From positions 124,001 to 188,000 of the forward strand of contig NZ_LNQC01000053.1 of assembly GCF_001651855.1 (NCBI RefSeq): a stretch of 64,000 nt of DNA. Reading direction: 5' to 3'. This stretch comes from Sinorhizobium americanum. Its GTDB lineage: Bacteria > Pseudomonadota > Alphaproteobacteria > Rhizobiales > Rhizobiaceae. Numbering within the stretch: position 1 is the first letter of the stretch; every line of letters starts with the position of its first letter. The position numbers were made by a program, and so were the translations under genes. Shown here piece after piece: positions 20,231-28,474 of the stretch. The notes beneath the pieces are model-generated. The model saw only the letters and a program-made list of their open reading frames with translations. It had not been told where the DNA came from and made no database searches.

Positions 20231-22486
20231 ATGATACCGACCGCGACGACATCGTTCGGCCGCCCGCCCTCCCAGCTCGCTGGCAGCTGGGAGGGCGGGC
20301 TACTCGTTTTCATCGCGCTGCTCTATCTCGCGGGGGCGGCAGTCAACCCCGCTTTTTTCGGTTCTACCGAGGGCCTGCACGCGCTTCTTCGCGACACCTC
20401 CCGCGTCGGGATCATCGCCGTCGGCATGACCTTCGTTATCGTCAACAAGGATCTCGATCTCTCCGTTGGCTCGACCTACGGGCTGATCGCCGTCGTTTTC
20501 GCGAGGCTTTTCGCGCCGAGTTTCCTCGATCTCGGCATCGTCGCGACCATTGTCCTCTGCCTGCTCCTCGGCGCCGCTATCGGCCTCCTCAACGGCGTCC
20601 TCGTCACCCTCCTCAAAGTCCCTGCCTTCATCGCCACGTTGACGATGCTGTTCATCGGCCGCGGCTTCGTGCTGGCGCTGACGCATGGCCAGGCGATCTA
20701 CTATTCCGGCAAGGCGAGGGAGTATCCGACGTTCTTTCACCTGGGCGAGACGAATGCTTTTGGCTTCAACAACCAGATCGCCATCTTCGCCATCGCCGCA
20801 ACGGTGGGGGCGATCGTGCTTGGCAAGACGCGATGGGGATACGAGACCTTCGCCACCGGCGGCAACGAACAGGCGGCCGTCTATGCCGGTATCCCGGCGA
20901 ACTGGGTGCGTATCCGCGCCTATCTGATCTCCTCGCTCTCGGCGACCGTCGCCGCCCTCCTGGCGGCTGCCCAGGATAAAGGTGTGACCCCGCTCTACGG
21001 CGTCAGCTGGGAGCTGACCGTGATCGCCTCGGTGATCATCGGCGGCGCCTCGATCCTCGGCGGCCGCGGCCGGGTCGTCGGCTCCTGCCTTGGTGCGGCG
21101 CTGGTCGTGCTCATCGACAAGGTGCTGCGCGAAGGCTGGCCGATCACCCGCACCGTCGTCATCGACGGCGAGAGCATTGCGGTCAGCGCCCGCTATACGC
21201 TGCCGGCAGGTGCCGTGCTGGTCTTCCTCGGTCTGCTTCTCGTCATCGCCGTCCTGATCGAACCCTATCTCATTCGCCGGCAGGTCTTGGCCCGTTTCTG
21301 GGCCTGGCTGCGCCGGCAGCCGCCGCCTCCGGCGATGGAGATGGGCGGCGTTGCGGTCGAGGGCGTGCAGACCAAGGGAGCGATGGCGGCGGACATGGCG
21401 CTGTCGGCGACGGGACTCGGCAAATTCCTGGCGCGCCGCGACGCGCTCGCCATCATCCTTGCTGCCGTTCTGTGGCTGACAGGATTGGCACTTCGGCCGG
21501 ACTACTGGTGGAACCTCTCAAATACTTTCGCCATCCTGCTCAACTATACGGAGCTGGCGTTGATCACGATCGGGCTTACCTATGTGATCGCGGCCGGCGA
21601 TATCGACCTCTCCGTCGGCGCGGTGCTCGCTCTTGCCGGAAGCACGGCGGCCTATTTCCTCAAAGTGCTCGGTGCCGATCCGATGACGGCGATCGCAATG
21701 GGCCTCCTCGCCGGCATGGCCGCGGGGCTCGTCAACGCGACGATGACCGTCGGCTTCAAGTTGCCTTCCTTCATCGCCACGCTCGGTATGTTCTATATCG
21801 CCCGCGGCCTTGCCGCCTGGTTTGTCGCCGGGCAGCAATTGACCGGCTGGAGCGAGGCCTACAATCTCATTGGCCGCAAGGTCAGCGACGTGCTCCTCTA
21901 TTACGGCGTCTCGCTGCCGCCGGGCATCGTCCGGGCTGTCGCCGAAGTCGTCAGCGTCCAGACCGTCTGGATGTTCTTGGTCGCCGTCGTCGCCGGTATC
22001 GTGCTCGCCTATACGCCGTTCGGGCTCAAGGTCTGCGCGACCGGCGGCAATCTACGCGCCGCCGCCTATGCCGGCATCAACACCAATCGCATACGCTTCC
22101 TCTCGCTGATGCTGGCGGCGCTTTGCGCGACCATGGCCGGGCTGATCAACGTCGCCTATTTCCGCAGCTTCAATCCGGTCGCCGGCCAGTTCCGCGAACT
22201 TGACGCCATCGCCTCGGTGATCATCGGCGGTGGATCGATCTTCGGCGGCCACGGGACGATGATCGGCGCGCTTGCCGGCGCCGCCGTCATTACCCTGATC
22301 CGGGCGCTGCTGCAGCTGAACGTCCAGGGCTTTACGATGCCGCAGCATTGGATCAACGTCTTCATCGGCGTCATACTCATCATCGCCGTGCTGATCGACA
22401 TCTGGGTGCGCCAGGCCAATATCCTCGGGACTCTGCGGGCACGCTTCGCGAAGGAAGCGCCGACAGGAGCGGGCAGTCATGGCTGA
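20231..22486 (+). CDS. Fused double permease of a sugar-type ABC importer
   Basis: A 751-residue protein made of two consecutive RbsC-type permease domains. Copy one spans about residues 20-350 (GMTFVIVNKDLDLSVGSTYG, TATLTMLFIGRGFVLALT, VIASVIIGGASILGGRGRVVG). Copy two spans about 400-740 (LTYVIAAGDIDLSVGAVLAL, IATLGMFYIARGLAAWF, AIASVIIGGGSIFGGHGTMIG). A roughly 50-residue linker rich in Pro, Arg and Gly joins them. The start at 20231 is used because the upstream frame lies in a RIME-like element. It overlaps the ATPase gene by eight bases. Permeases of this family are normally about 330 residues and dimerise, so this protein should supply both halves of the pore. Confidence 0.93.
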   Translation: MIPTATTSFGRPPSQLAGSWEGGLLVFIALLYLAGAAVNPAFFGSTEGLHALLRDTSRVGIIAVGMTFVIVNKDLDLSVGSTYGLIAVVFARLFAPSFLDLGIVATIVLCLLLGAAIGLLNGVLVTLLKVPAFIATLTMLFIGRGFVLALTHGQAIYYSGKAREYPTFFHLGETNAFGFNNQIAIFAIAATVGAIVLGKTRWGYETFATGGNEQAAVYAGIPANWVRIRAYLISSLSATVAALLAAAQDKGVTPLYGVSWELTVIASVIIGGASILGGRGRVVGSCLGAALVVLIDKVLREGWPITRTVVIDGESIAVSARYTLPAGAVLVFLGLLLVIAVLIEPYLIRRQVLARFWAWLRRQPPPPAMEMGGVAVEGVQTKGAMAADMALSATGLGKFLARRDALAIILAAVLWLTGLALRPDYWWNLSNTFAILLNYTELALITIGLTYVIAAGDIDLSVGAVLALAGSTAAYFLKVLGADPMTAIAMGLLAGMAAGLVNATMTVGFKLPSFIATLGMFYIARGLAAWFVAGQQLTGWSEAYNLIGRKVSDVLLYYGVSLPPGIVRAVAEVVSVQTVWMFLVAVVAGIVLAYTPFGLKVCATGGNLRAAAYAGINTNRIRFLSLMLAALCATMAGLINVAYFRSFNPVAGQFRELDAIASVIIGGGSIFGGHGTMIGALAGAAVITLIRALLQLNVQGFTMPQHWINVFIGVILIIAVLIDIWVRQANILGTLRARFAKEAPTGAGSHG

Positions 22487-23267
22487 TGCGCAATCGCCGC
22501 AACCGATCGTCGAGATGCGCGGCATCGAAAAGGCCTTCGGCGCCGTGCAGGCGCTTCGCAAGGTCGATCTCGTCCTCTATCCCGGCGAAATTCTCGGGCT
22601 CGTCGGGGACAATTCGGCGGGCAAGTCGACGCTCATGAAGATCCTGACCGGCGCCTATCAGCGCGATGCCGGCGAGATCTTCGTTGCCGGGCAGCCGGTC
22701 CAGTTCAAGAGCCCGCATGAGAGCCGTGACGCCGGCATCGAGATGATCTACCAGGACTTCGCGCTCTGCGGAAACATGGATGTCGGCCAGAACATCTTTC
22801 TCGGCCGCTGGCCGCTGAAAGGTCCCTTCGTCGACCGGCGGGCGATGTATGCGGAAGCCGATCGCGTTCTGAAGCGGCTCAAGGTCGACGTCAACTCGGT
22901 CTATCAGAAGGTCGAAAGCCTCTCGGGCGGTCGTCAGCAATCGGTGGCGATCGCCCGCGCCATCTCCTTCGAGCCGCGGGTGGTGATCCTCGACGAACCG
23001 ACCGCCAATCTGTCGGTGATGGCGACTGAGCGGCTGCTCGAGACCATGCTCGAACTGAAGAGGCAAGGCGTTGCCCAGATCATCATCTCGCACCGGCTCG
23101 TCGACATCTTCGCCGTCGGCGATCGCGTCATGGTGCTGAAGCGCGGCGAATATGTCGGCGACCGCTACATCAGGAACACCGACGAGCACGAGGTACTGGA
23201 GATCATCGTCTCCGGCACCAGCGACACGGCGCTGACGGCGGACGAAGCGAGAACGCGCCGGTCATAG
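22479..23267 (+). CDS. ABC transporter ATP-binding protein, single domain
   Basis: A 262-residue ATPase with Walker A GDNSAGKST (about 47-55), the signature LSGGRQQ (about 148-154), Walker B VVILDEPTA (about 168-176) and switch His in ISHRL. Sugar-importer ATPases of this class are usually about 500 residues with two fused domains; this one has a single domain, so two copies should pair under the fused permease. The ATG overlaps the permease stop by eight bases (ATGGCTGA), giving coupled translation. The SHESRDAGIEMIYQDFALC-like Q-loop region is intact, so the protein looks functional. Confidence 0.93.
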   Translation: MADAQSPQPIVEMRGIEKAFGAVQALRKVDLVLYPGEILGLVGDNSAGKSTLMKILTGAYQRDAGEIFVAGQPVQFKSPHESRDAGIEMIYQDFALCGNMDVGQNIFLGRWPLKGPFVDRRAMYAEADRVLKRLKVDVNSVYQKVESLSGGRQQSVAIARAISFEPRVVILDEPTANLSVMATERLLETMLELKRQGVAQIIISHRLVDIFAVGDRVMVLKRGEYVGDRYIRNTDEHEVLEIIVSGTSDTALTADEARTRRS

Positions 23268-23301
23268 AGCGGGATGAGGAAAAGGGTGGGCGGCTTTCCG
23301 C

Positions 23302-23414
23302 CCTCATCCCTGTGCTTGTCACAGGGATCCAGCAGCGCCGCGTCTGCGGAGTGGAAGAGTCTTTCAGCCAAAGACTTGGCTGGCTGGATTCCTGTGACGA
23401 GCACAGGAATGAGG
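23302..23414. repeat. 113-bp palindromic intergenic element
   Basis: Arms CCTCATCCCTGTGCTTGTCA (23302-) and TGTGACGAGCACAGGAATGAGG (ending at 23414, given in part) pair almost fully, with CCAGC/GCTGG pairs inside. The element lies between the convergent ABC ATPase and molybdoenzyme genes and resembles short palindromes repeated in rhizobial genomes. Confidence 0.75.
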
Positions 23415-23539
23415 AGCGGAGGTGAAGCCTCGCCGTCCCGCACCTAAAGCCGCAGTAGGCCACTGTCGTGTACTGACATCGGCTCGGGTCACCTTCGCCG
23501 CGGCGAACGTCTCCGAATTAAGGAAACCTACCATAGGCT

Positions 23540-24934
23540 TCAGATCAGCTGTGCGGTCACGCAGTGGATCGAGTTGTTGCCGTAACCCAGGCGGTTCCAC
23601 TCGGCGTGCTCAGGCTGGGTCCGGCCCGCCATGTCGGTGGCGCGCGCCCGCACGATGAGCGGCCCCGTCTCGTCGAGGCGGGTGATCAGTTCCCACCATT
23701 GCCACGCGGAGCGCCGCCGTTCGCCGACGAGCCGCGCCTCGCGCCACGGCCCACCGTTCAGGCTGACATCGACGCTCGCTATGCTGCCGGCGCCCGACCA
23801 TGCGACACCGCGGATCGCCGTCTCGCCGCGCGGCAGGCTCTCGCCTTGATCGGGCGAAGCGATCAGCGCCCGCACATTCATCAGCGTCACCGGCGCGCGC
23901 TCGTCGTGGCCGTTGCGTGTCCACTCGTACCAGTACTTTTCCACCTGATAATGGGCCTCGCAAGGTCTGTCGGTAACGATGATCTCGGTCAGCCACTTAA
24001 CGGACGCCACAGCGTACCAGCCGGGCACGACCAGCCGCAGCGGGAAGCCGTGAGGCGGCGACAGCGGCTCGCCGTTCATCTCGTAGGCAAGCAGCGCTCC
24101 TGCTTCGCGGATCTGGTCGACGGTGAGGCCGCGCTCGAAACGGATCGGTGCATCGTGACCCTCGACGGTCCCGCCGTCCGCCCCACGAAACGTGAGTTGC
24201 GTCGCGCCGGGTCGCGGGCCCGCCCTTTCGATCAACTCGATAAGCGGAACGCCCGTCCATTCGGCGGTGCTCACGGCACCCATGCCCCAGGCCTCGCCGG
24301 GCACCGCCGGATCGAACAGGCTGCGGCCGTTGCCGGCACATTCGAGGGTCACCACAAGGCTCTCGGCATGAAGATTGCGAAGGTCCCGCATGCTCAGGCT
24401 CAGGGGTCTTTCGACCAGCCCGCCGACCGAGAGGCGGTAGCGCTCGCCATCGAGGTTCGGGATATCGAAATGGTTGCGCAGGTAGAACCGGCCGTTGGGC
24501 ATGACTGCGCCGCCCGCGAGGTCCGGCACCGACGTCTCGCCGTTCAACGGATAGGCGCGGTGAACGAGAAGTCCACCGTCGATAGCGTCCTGGCAAGCGT
24601 GGGCCGGATCGAGCAGCGCCGCCGAAATATCTGTCGGCGGCGCATCGCAGCCGCCGCTCGCAACCACCTCGGCGCATGTCGACGCCGCCATCACTTCCAC
24701 CTCGCCGACTTGCCGAAACGGCGTCAAGAACGCCTCGAGGGCGCCCTCATCCGCCGCTTCGGCGATGAAGAACAGCGTGTGTGCACCGCGAATGACGGCC
24801 TCGCCCTTGATAACGACGCCATGGCGAGCGGCGCTTGGCCTGCTCAGATGGTTCAGCAGCATCACGCCCATGGTCGGATCGCGCGCGGGGCAGGCTTCGG
24901 GCGAGTGCTGATGTCGTACAATGAACAGAGGCAT
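23540..24934 (-). CDS. Sulfite oxidase-like molybdopterin enzyme with extra N-terminal domain
   Basis: A 464-residue protein. Residues about 110-330 form the sulfite-oxidase molybdopterin domain, with the molybdenum-ligating Cys in VTLECAGNGRSLF and substrate-pocket segments WGMGAVSTAEWTGVPL and HGFPLRLVVPGWYAVASVKW. Residues about 340-464 form the dimerisation domain (RGVAWSGAGSIASVDVSLNG). The first 95 residues, starting MPLFIVRHQHSPEACPA, are a separate small domain I do not recognise. No signal peptide is evident, unlike YedY-type enzymes, suggesting a cytoplasmic location. The start at 24934 is the most natural; frames extend to 24946 (ATG) and 24958 (TTG). The electron acceptor and substrate are unknown. 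Confidence 0.85.
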   Translation of the reverse strand: MPLFIVRHQHSPEACPARDPTMGVMLLNHLSRPSAARHGVVIKGEAVIRGAHTLFFIAEAADEGALEAFLTPFRQVGEVEVMAASTCAEVVASGGCDAPPTDISAALLDPAHACQDAIDGGLLVHRAYPLNGETSVPDLAGGAVMPNGRFYLRNHFDIPNLDGERYRLSVGGLVERPLSLSMRDLRNLHAESLVVTLECAGNGRSLFDPAVPGEAWGMGAVSTAEWTGVPLIELIERAGPRPGATQLTFRGADGGTVEGHDAPIRFERGLTVDQIREAGALLAYEMNGEPLSPPHGFPLRLVVPGWYAVASVKWLTEIIVTDRPCEAHYQVEKYWYEWTRNGHDERAPVTLMNVRALIASPDQGESLPRGETAIRGVAWSGAGSIASVDVSLNGGPWREARLVGERRRSAWQWWELITRLDETGPLIVRARATDMAGRTQPEHAEWNRLGYGNNSIHCVTAQLI

Positions 24935-25086
24935 CGGGACCCCCATGCCTTTCGGCAAGACCGGACGAGCATTCGCGGCAATATATCATGCGGCATCTTC
25001 GCTTTCGCCGGGTATCGCTGAAAGACCCCTTTTTGGACGAAGCCTGTCCGCGGCCTGGGCACGCAGTTCCACGCCTGTCACGGGCT

Positions 25087-25271
25087 ATGTCGACAAGTAG
25101 ATTCAGTCGCGCACCGGATGTCGAGCTGTTAAAGGCCTACTCTCGGACGGTGGGTGATACGATCGACCGCATCGGCCCGGCGGTGAGCCTGATCGAATGG
25201 ATCGGCGGCATGGAAGGCAAGGATACGGCTTCGCGATCTCTTCCGGCGGCCTGAGTCGTCTGCTGCCTTGA
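25087..25271 (+). pseudogene. Remnant of an S1C (HtrA-like) serine protease gene
   Basis: From the ATG at 25087 the frame reads MSTSRFSRAPDVELLKAYS then RTVGDTIDRIGPAVSLIE, which resembles the N-terminus of rhizobial trypsin-like S1C proteases (DVELLDAYSRAV...VGPAVV). The frame then loses similarity and stops at 25254. The adjoining frame around 25222-25268 gives GYGFAISSGGL, like the conserved GSGFxIS(P/S)DG segment, and then stops at 25271. No catalytic triad follows; the downstream sequence belongs to a convergent gene. I read this as a frameshifted, truncated gene. No search was possible, so the assignment is moderate. Confidence 0.5.
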
Positions 25272-25309
25272 TGGAGGCAGGATGGATCTATCCGCAAGTC
25301 ATGATGGGA

Positions 25310-25861
25310 TCAGAGGGAGTCGCGCTCGGTGCGCAGGTTGGAGACGACGCGCCGGTTCTGCACCTTGCAGGAGCGGTCCGTGCAGTCACGGACCTCGCGC
25401 TCGTTGCCGTAACCCTTGGCCCACAGTCGGTTGGCATCTACGCCCTTCGAGACGAGATAGGCCATCGCCGCGTCGGCGCGCTGCTGCGACAGCGTTGCCA
25501 TATTTGACCCGGATCCGGAATCGTCTGCAAATCCCTGGAGCTTGACCAGCCAACGCGGGTTGCTGTTGAGCCAGAGTGCCTGCTTGTCCAAGGTTGCCTT
25601 GGCGACGGCATCGAGCGTGGCCGAGTCCTGCGTGAAATAGGTCCGTCGACCGACATTCAGGATGAAGTCTTCTTCGCTGCCCGCCGCGACATTCTCGAAA
25701 CCGGGTGCCGGATCATTGGTCTGTCCGGCCATCGGCGCCGCCGGCTCTTCCAACGCGGCGATTTCAGTGGTGTTGCAGGCGGCGAGCGCCAGGAGCATGG
25801 CCACGCCAACAAGCAGCCTCGTAGATCCGGTCAAAGCAGACATCGGGGTGATATTCCTCAT
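25310..25861 (-). CDS. OmpA-family lipoprotein
   Basis: A 183-residue protein. The signal sequence ends in the lipobox LLALAAC (Cys about residue 29), predicting a lipid-anchored outer-membrane protein. The C-terminal OmpA/Pal domain (about 70-180) has LVKLQGFADDSGS, QQRADAAMAYLVSKGVDANR and the closing NRRVVSNLR, which normally bind diaminopimelate in peptidoglycan. Its start ATG overlaps the L,D-transpeptidase stop (ATGA), so the two are translationally coupled. A second ATG at 25843 has GAGGA upstream and is an alternative start. Together the pair would tether the outer membrane to the wall. Confidence 0.9.
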   Translation of the reverse strand: MRNITPMSALTGSTRLLVGVAMLLALAACNTTEIAALEEPAAPMAGQTNDPAPGFENVAAGSEEDFILNVGRRTYFTQDSATLDAVAKATLDKQALWLNSNPRWLVKLQGFADDSGSGSNMATLSQQRADAAMAYLVSKGVDANRLWAKGYGNEREVRDCTDRSCKVQNRRVVSNLRTERDSL

Positions 25862-26535
25862 TCGACCGGGCCTGCTTGGCTGACCTGAGCGGCTGCACTT
25901 TCAGCCTGGTCGGCAATATGCGGCAGGACTTGCACCGCGGTGCCGATGGGGCAACGCTGATAAAGATCGATTGCGTCTTCGTTGAACATGCGGATGCAGC
26001 CGCTGGAGGCATCCTTGCCGATGCTGCCCGGCTCCAGCGTACCGTGCAAACGATAGCCGGTATCGACCCCATCGCGAAGCAGGTACATGGCGCGCGGGCC
26101 GAGCGGATTCTTCGGCGAACCCCCCTCGACCGATTCAGGCAGTTCGGGGTGGCGCTCACGCATTTCCGGCGGCGGCGTCCAGCGCGGCCAATGCGATTTC
26201 CGGTCGATCGTGGCGCGGCCATACCATTTGAAGCCCTCGCGGCCGACACCGACGCCATAGCGAATGGCAGTCTTGTTCTCCATGATCAGGTAGAGAAAAT
26301 GGTGCCTGGTATCGACAACGACGGTGCCAATCGGCTCGCTGCTGAAATATCTGACAACCTGGCGGCGCCACTTCTTGTCGATCTTGGCAAAGTTGGTGCT
26401 TCGGAATGTCACACCATTGTCGACGGCGGTGCCGGAAAAATAGGAAGACGCAGCTGCCAATGTGGGTTTCTGTACCGCCACGGTGCCAAATGACGCTAAA
26501 CCGCCAAGCACAATATCCCTGCGCGTCCACCCCAT
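25858..26535 (-). CDS. L,D-transpeptidase (YkuD domain)
   Basis: A 225-residue protein with a twin-arginine-like leader (GWTRRDIVLGGLASFGTVAV). The YkuD domain (about 75-205) ends in the catalytic motif HGTLEPGSIGKDASSGCIRM, with the active-site Cys and upstream His. Family members make 3-3 peptidoglycan cross-links or attach proteins to peptidoglycan. The start at 26535 is chosen because it begins the leader and follows GGGGGATATTGCCG; the frame extends upstream without a site. It overlaps the OmpA-like gene by four bases, which suggests joint work in anchoring the outer membrane. Confidence 0.93.
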   Translation of the reverse strand: MGWTRRDIVLGGLASFGTVAVQKPTLAAASSYFSGTAVDNGVTFRSTNFAKIDKKWRRQVVRYFSSEPIGTVVVDTRHHFLYLIMENKTAIRYGVGVGREGFKWYGRATIDRKSHWPRWTPPPEMRERHPELPESVEGGSPKNPLGPRAMYLLRDGVDTGYRLHGTLEPGSIGKDASSGCIRMFNEDAIDLYQRCPIGTAVQVLPHIADQAESAAAQVSQAGPVE

Positions 26536-26930
26536 CGGCAATATCCCCCGTAAAGCCAAGTAGCGAAGTGGCAGTAAATCAGATTTTTCACCTGCCACAA
26601 CATAAAACTTCGCCGGGTTCCCAAGTAGAACGGCGTTTTGGTCTCTCGTCGGATCCGATGCGCTCTCGCCCAACCCTCGAGCCGCGATGTTCGCGGACCT
26701 ATGGCGCGGATTGCCTCATTTTTGCTCCGCGCCGTGCGCCTCTTGCCGTGCCGGGCGAGTGCGATCTTCACGACGACTCGGCGAGAGGTAAGGGTCGACG
26801 ACTACACTTCACAACCCATGTATCCGGTTCACTCTGTTACCCATCTATCGGCTGGACGGAGAGTGCGATATCGTCCGTTCTCTTGGTCTGTCAGGGAGAG
26901 GGTGCAGCAGCCGATGAGGGGCGTATCAAC
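26536..26930. other. 395-base gap without recognisable feature
   Basis: This region lies upstream of the L,D-transpeptidase and downstream of the dehydrogenase gene, both on minus. Open frames here (for example 26638-26940 plus) lack ribosome-binding sites and familiar sequence. I see no repeat or clear terminator. Confidence 0.6.
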
Positions 26931-28391
26931 TCACGCATAGGCGCGCAGCGTTGCCGCCGAGCCCTGTCCGAAGAGTCTCGTCAAAGCCTTGACAAGCGCA
27001 AGGCGGAACGGATCACTCCCGGCCAGATCCGCATCGAACACATCCCGCATCGTCAGATAGGCGTCGACGATCTGCTCAGGCTCGACGATGTCTTGGACGA
27101 GTGCGGCAATCCGGGCGGTATGCGGGTCGCGGACGTCGATCTCCCGGCCGCGCTCGTCGAACCCACGCGCGTAGCGCATCCAGGCGGCGACGCCGAGCGC
27201 CAGGCGCTCGTAGCCGGCCCCGGCCCGCAGGCGGTCGCGAATGGTGCCGAGCAGGCGTTGCGGCAGCTTCTGCGATCCGTCCATGGCGATCTGCCAAGTC
27301 CGGTGCCGGAGCCGCGGATTGCGGAACCGCCGCAGGAGGTCGGCGCGATAGGCGGCGAGGTCGAATCCGGGGAGCGGCGGCAAGGTCGGCGTCGCTTCTT
27401 CGCGCATCAAACCTTCGATGAGCACCTCCATCCCGGGTAGGGCCATGGCCTCGGCCACCGTCTCTGCGCCCGCCAGATAGCCGAGATAGGCAAGGGTCGA
27501 ATGGCTGCCGTTTAGCAGCCGAAGCTTCATCATTTCGAACACGGCGACATCGTCGACGAAGACGGCGCCCGCCTTCTCCCAAGCTGGACGGCCGCGCGGG
27601 AAATCGTCCTCGATCACCCATTGCTGGAAGGGTTCGGTCATGATCGGCCAGGCGTCCTCGAGCCCAAGCGCCGTCGCGATGCCCTCCCGGTCGCTGTCGG
27701 TTGTGGCCGGCACGATCCTGTCGACCATGGTGGATGGGCAGGAGAGACGATCTGCGAGAGCCGCAAGGACCGGATCGCGGAGTTCCGCGAAGCGTCTCAC
27801 CACGCGCTTCAGCACATGGCCGTTGGACGGAAGGTTGTCGCAGCAAAGCAGGGTGAACGGAGCGATGCCGGCCGCCTCCCGCCTGGCAAGCGCCTCGACG
27901 ATGAAGCCGATTGCGGAACGCGGCCGCTGCGGATTTGCAAGATCGTGGACGACATCCGGGTGCGCTTCATCCAGCGTGCCGGTCGCGGGGTTGTGGCAAT
28001 AGCCTTTCTCGGTGATCGTCAGCGACACTATGCGCGTGGCGGGATCGGCCATCCGGCGGAGAACGGCTTCCGGTTCCTCCGGTGCGCAGAGCAGTTCGAC
28101 GATGCTGCCGACGACCTGCAACTGCTCGCCTTCGCCGTCCTGGATCTTGAGCGTGTAAAGCCCGTCCTGAGGTTCAAGGGCATCCCGCGTATCGGGGCTG
28201 CGGAGCGAGACGCCCGAGATGCCCCAGGAAACATCCTCGGCCAGAATTGAGTCGGTAAAGACTGCCTGGTGGGCGCGGTGAAAGGCACCGATGCCGAGAT
28301 GGACGATGCCTACGGAAACTTGTGCCGGATCGTAATTCGGCTTCTTCACGGCTTCCGGCAGACGGTCGAGCGTCAATCTTGAGAGCCGCAT
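26931..28391 (-). CDS. Mannitol dehydrogenase-family oxidoreductase, probably D-mannonate oxidoreductase
   Basis: A 486-residue long-chain polyol dehydrogenase. The N-terminal NAD domain has VHLGIGAFHRAHQAVFTD (about 28-45), and TITEKGYC follows near 135. The C-terminal catalytic domain has MKLRLLNGSHSTLAYLGYLA (about 289-308), containing the Lys, Asn and His expected in the active site. UxuB (fructuronate reductase) and mannitol 2-dehydrogenase share these motifs. A divergent FCD-type GntR regulator favours the uronate route, but this is not decisive. The start at 28391 follows GGGAGGAAGAGACC; the 58 upstream in-frame residues are not protein-like. An operator-like palindrome lies 39-58 bases upstream. 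Confidence 0.88.
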   Translation of the reverse strand: MRLSRLTLDRLPEAVKKPNYDPAQVSVGIVHLGIGAFHRAHQAVFTDSILAEDVSWGISGVSLRSPDTRDALEPQDGLYTLKIQDGEGEQLQVVGSIVELLCAPEEPEAVLRRMADPATRIVSLTITEKGYCHNPATGTLDEAHPDVVHDLANPQRPRSAIGFIVEALARREAAGIAPFTLLCCDNLPSNGHVLKRVVRRFAELRDPVLAALADRLSCPSTMVDRIVPATTDSDREGIATALGLEDAWPIMTEPFQQWVIEDDFPRGRPAWEKAGAVFVDDVAVFEMMKLRLLNGSHSTLAYLGYLAGAETVAEAMALPGMEVLIEGLMREEATPTLPPLPGFDLAAYRADLLRRFRNPRLRHRTWQIAMDGSQKLPQRLLGTIRDRLRAGAGYERLALGVAAWMRYARGFDERGREIDVRDPHTARIAALVQDIVEPEQIVDAYLTMRDVFDADLAGSDPFRLALVKALTRLFGQGSAATLRAYA

Positions 28392-28429
28392 GGTCTCTTC
28401 CTCCCGCGTCGATTGGCAGTGCGTCGAAA

Positions 28430-28449
28430 TTGATATACTAGTATGACAA
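28430..28449. promoter_or_regulatory. Candidate GntR operator
   Basis: TTGATATACTAGTATGACAA is an inverted repeat with a perfect ATACTAGTAT core and TTG/CAA ends (16 of 20 bases symmetrical). It lies midway between the divergent dehydrogenase and GntR genes, a classical place for a local FCD-GntR operator. Confidence 0.6.
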
Positions 28450-28474
28450 ACCCTGTCAAACATGGCGGCTCGCA

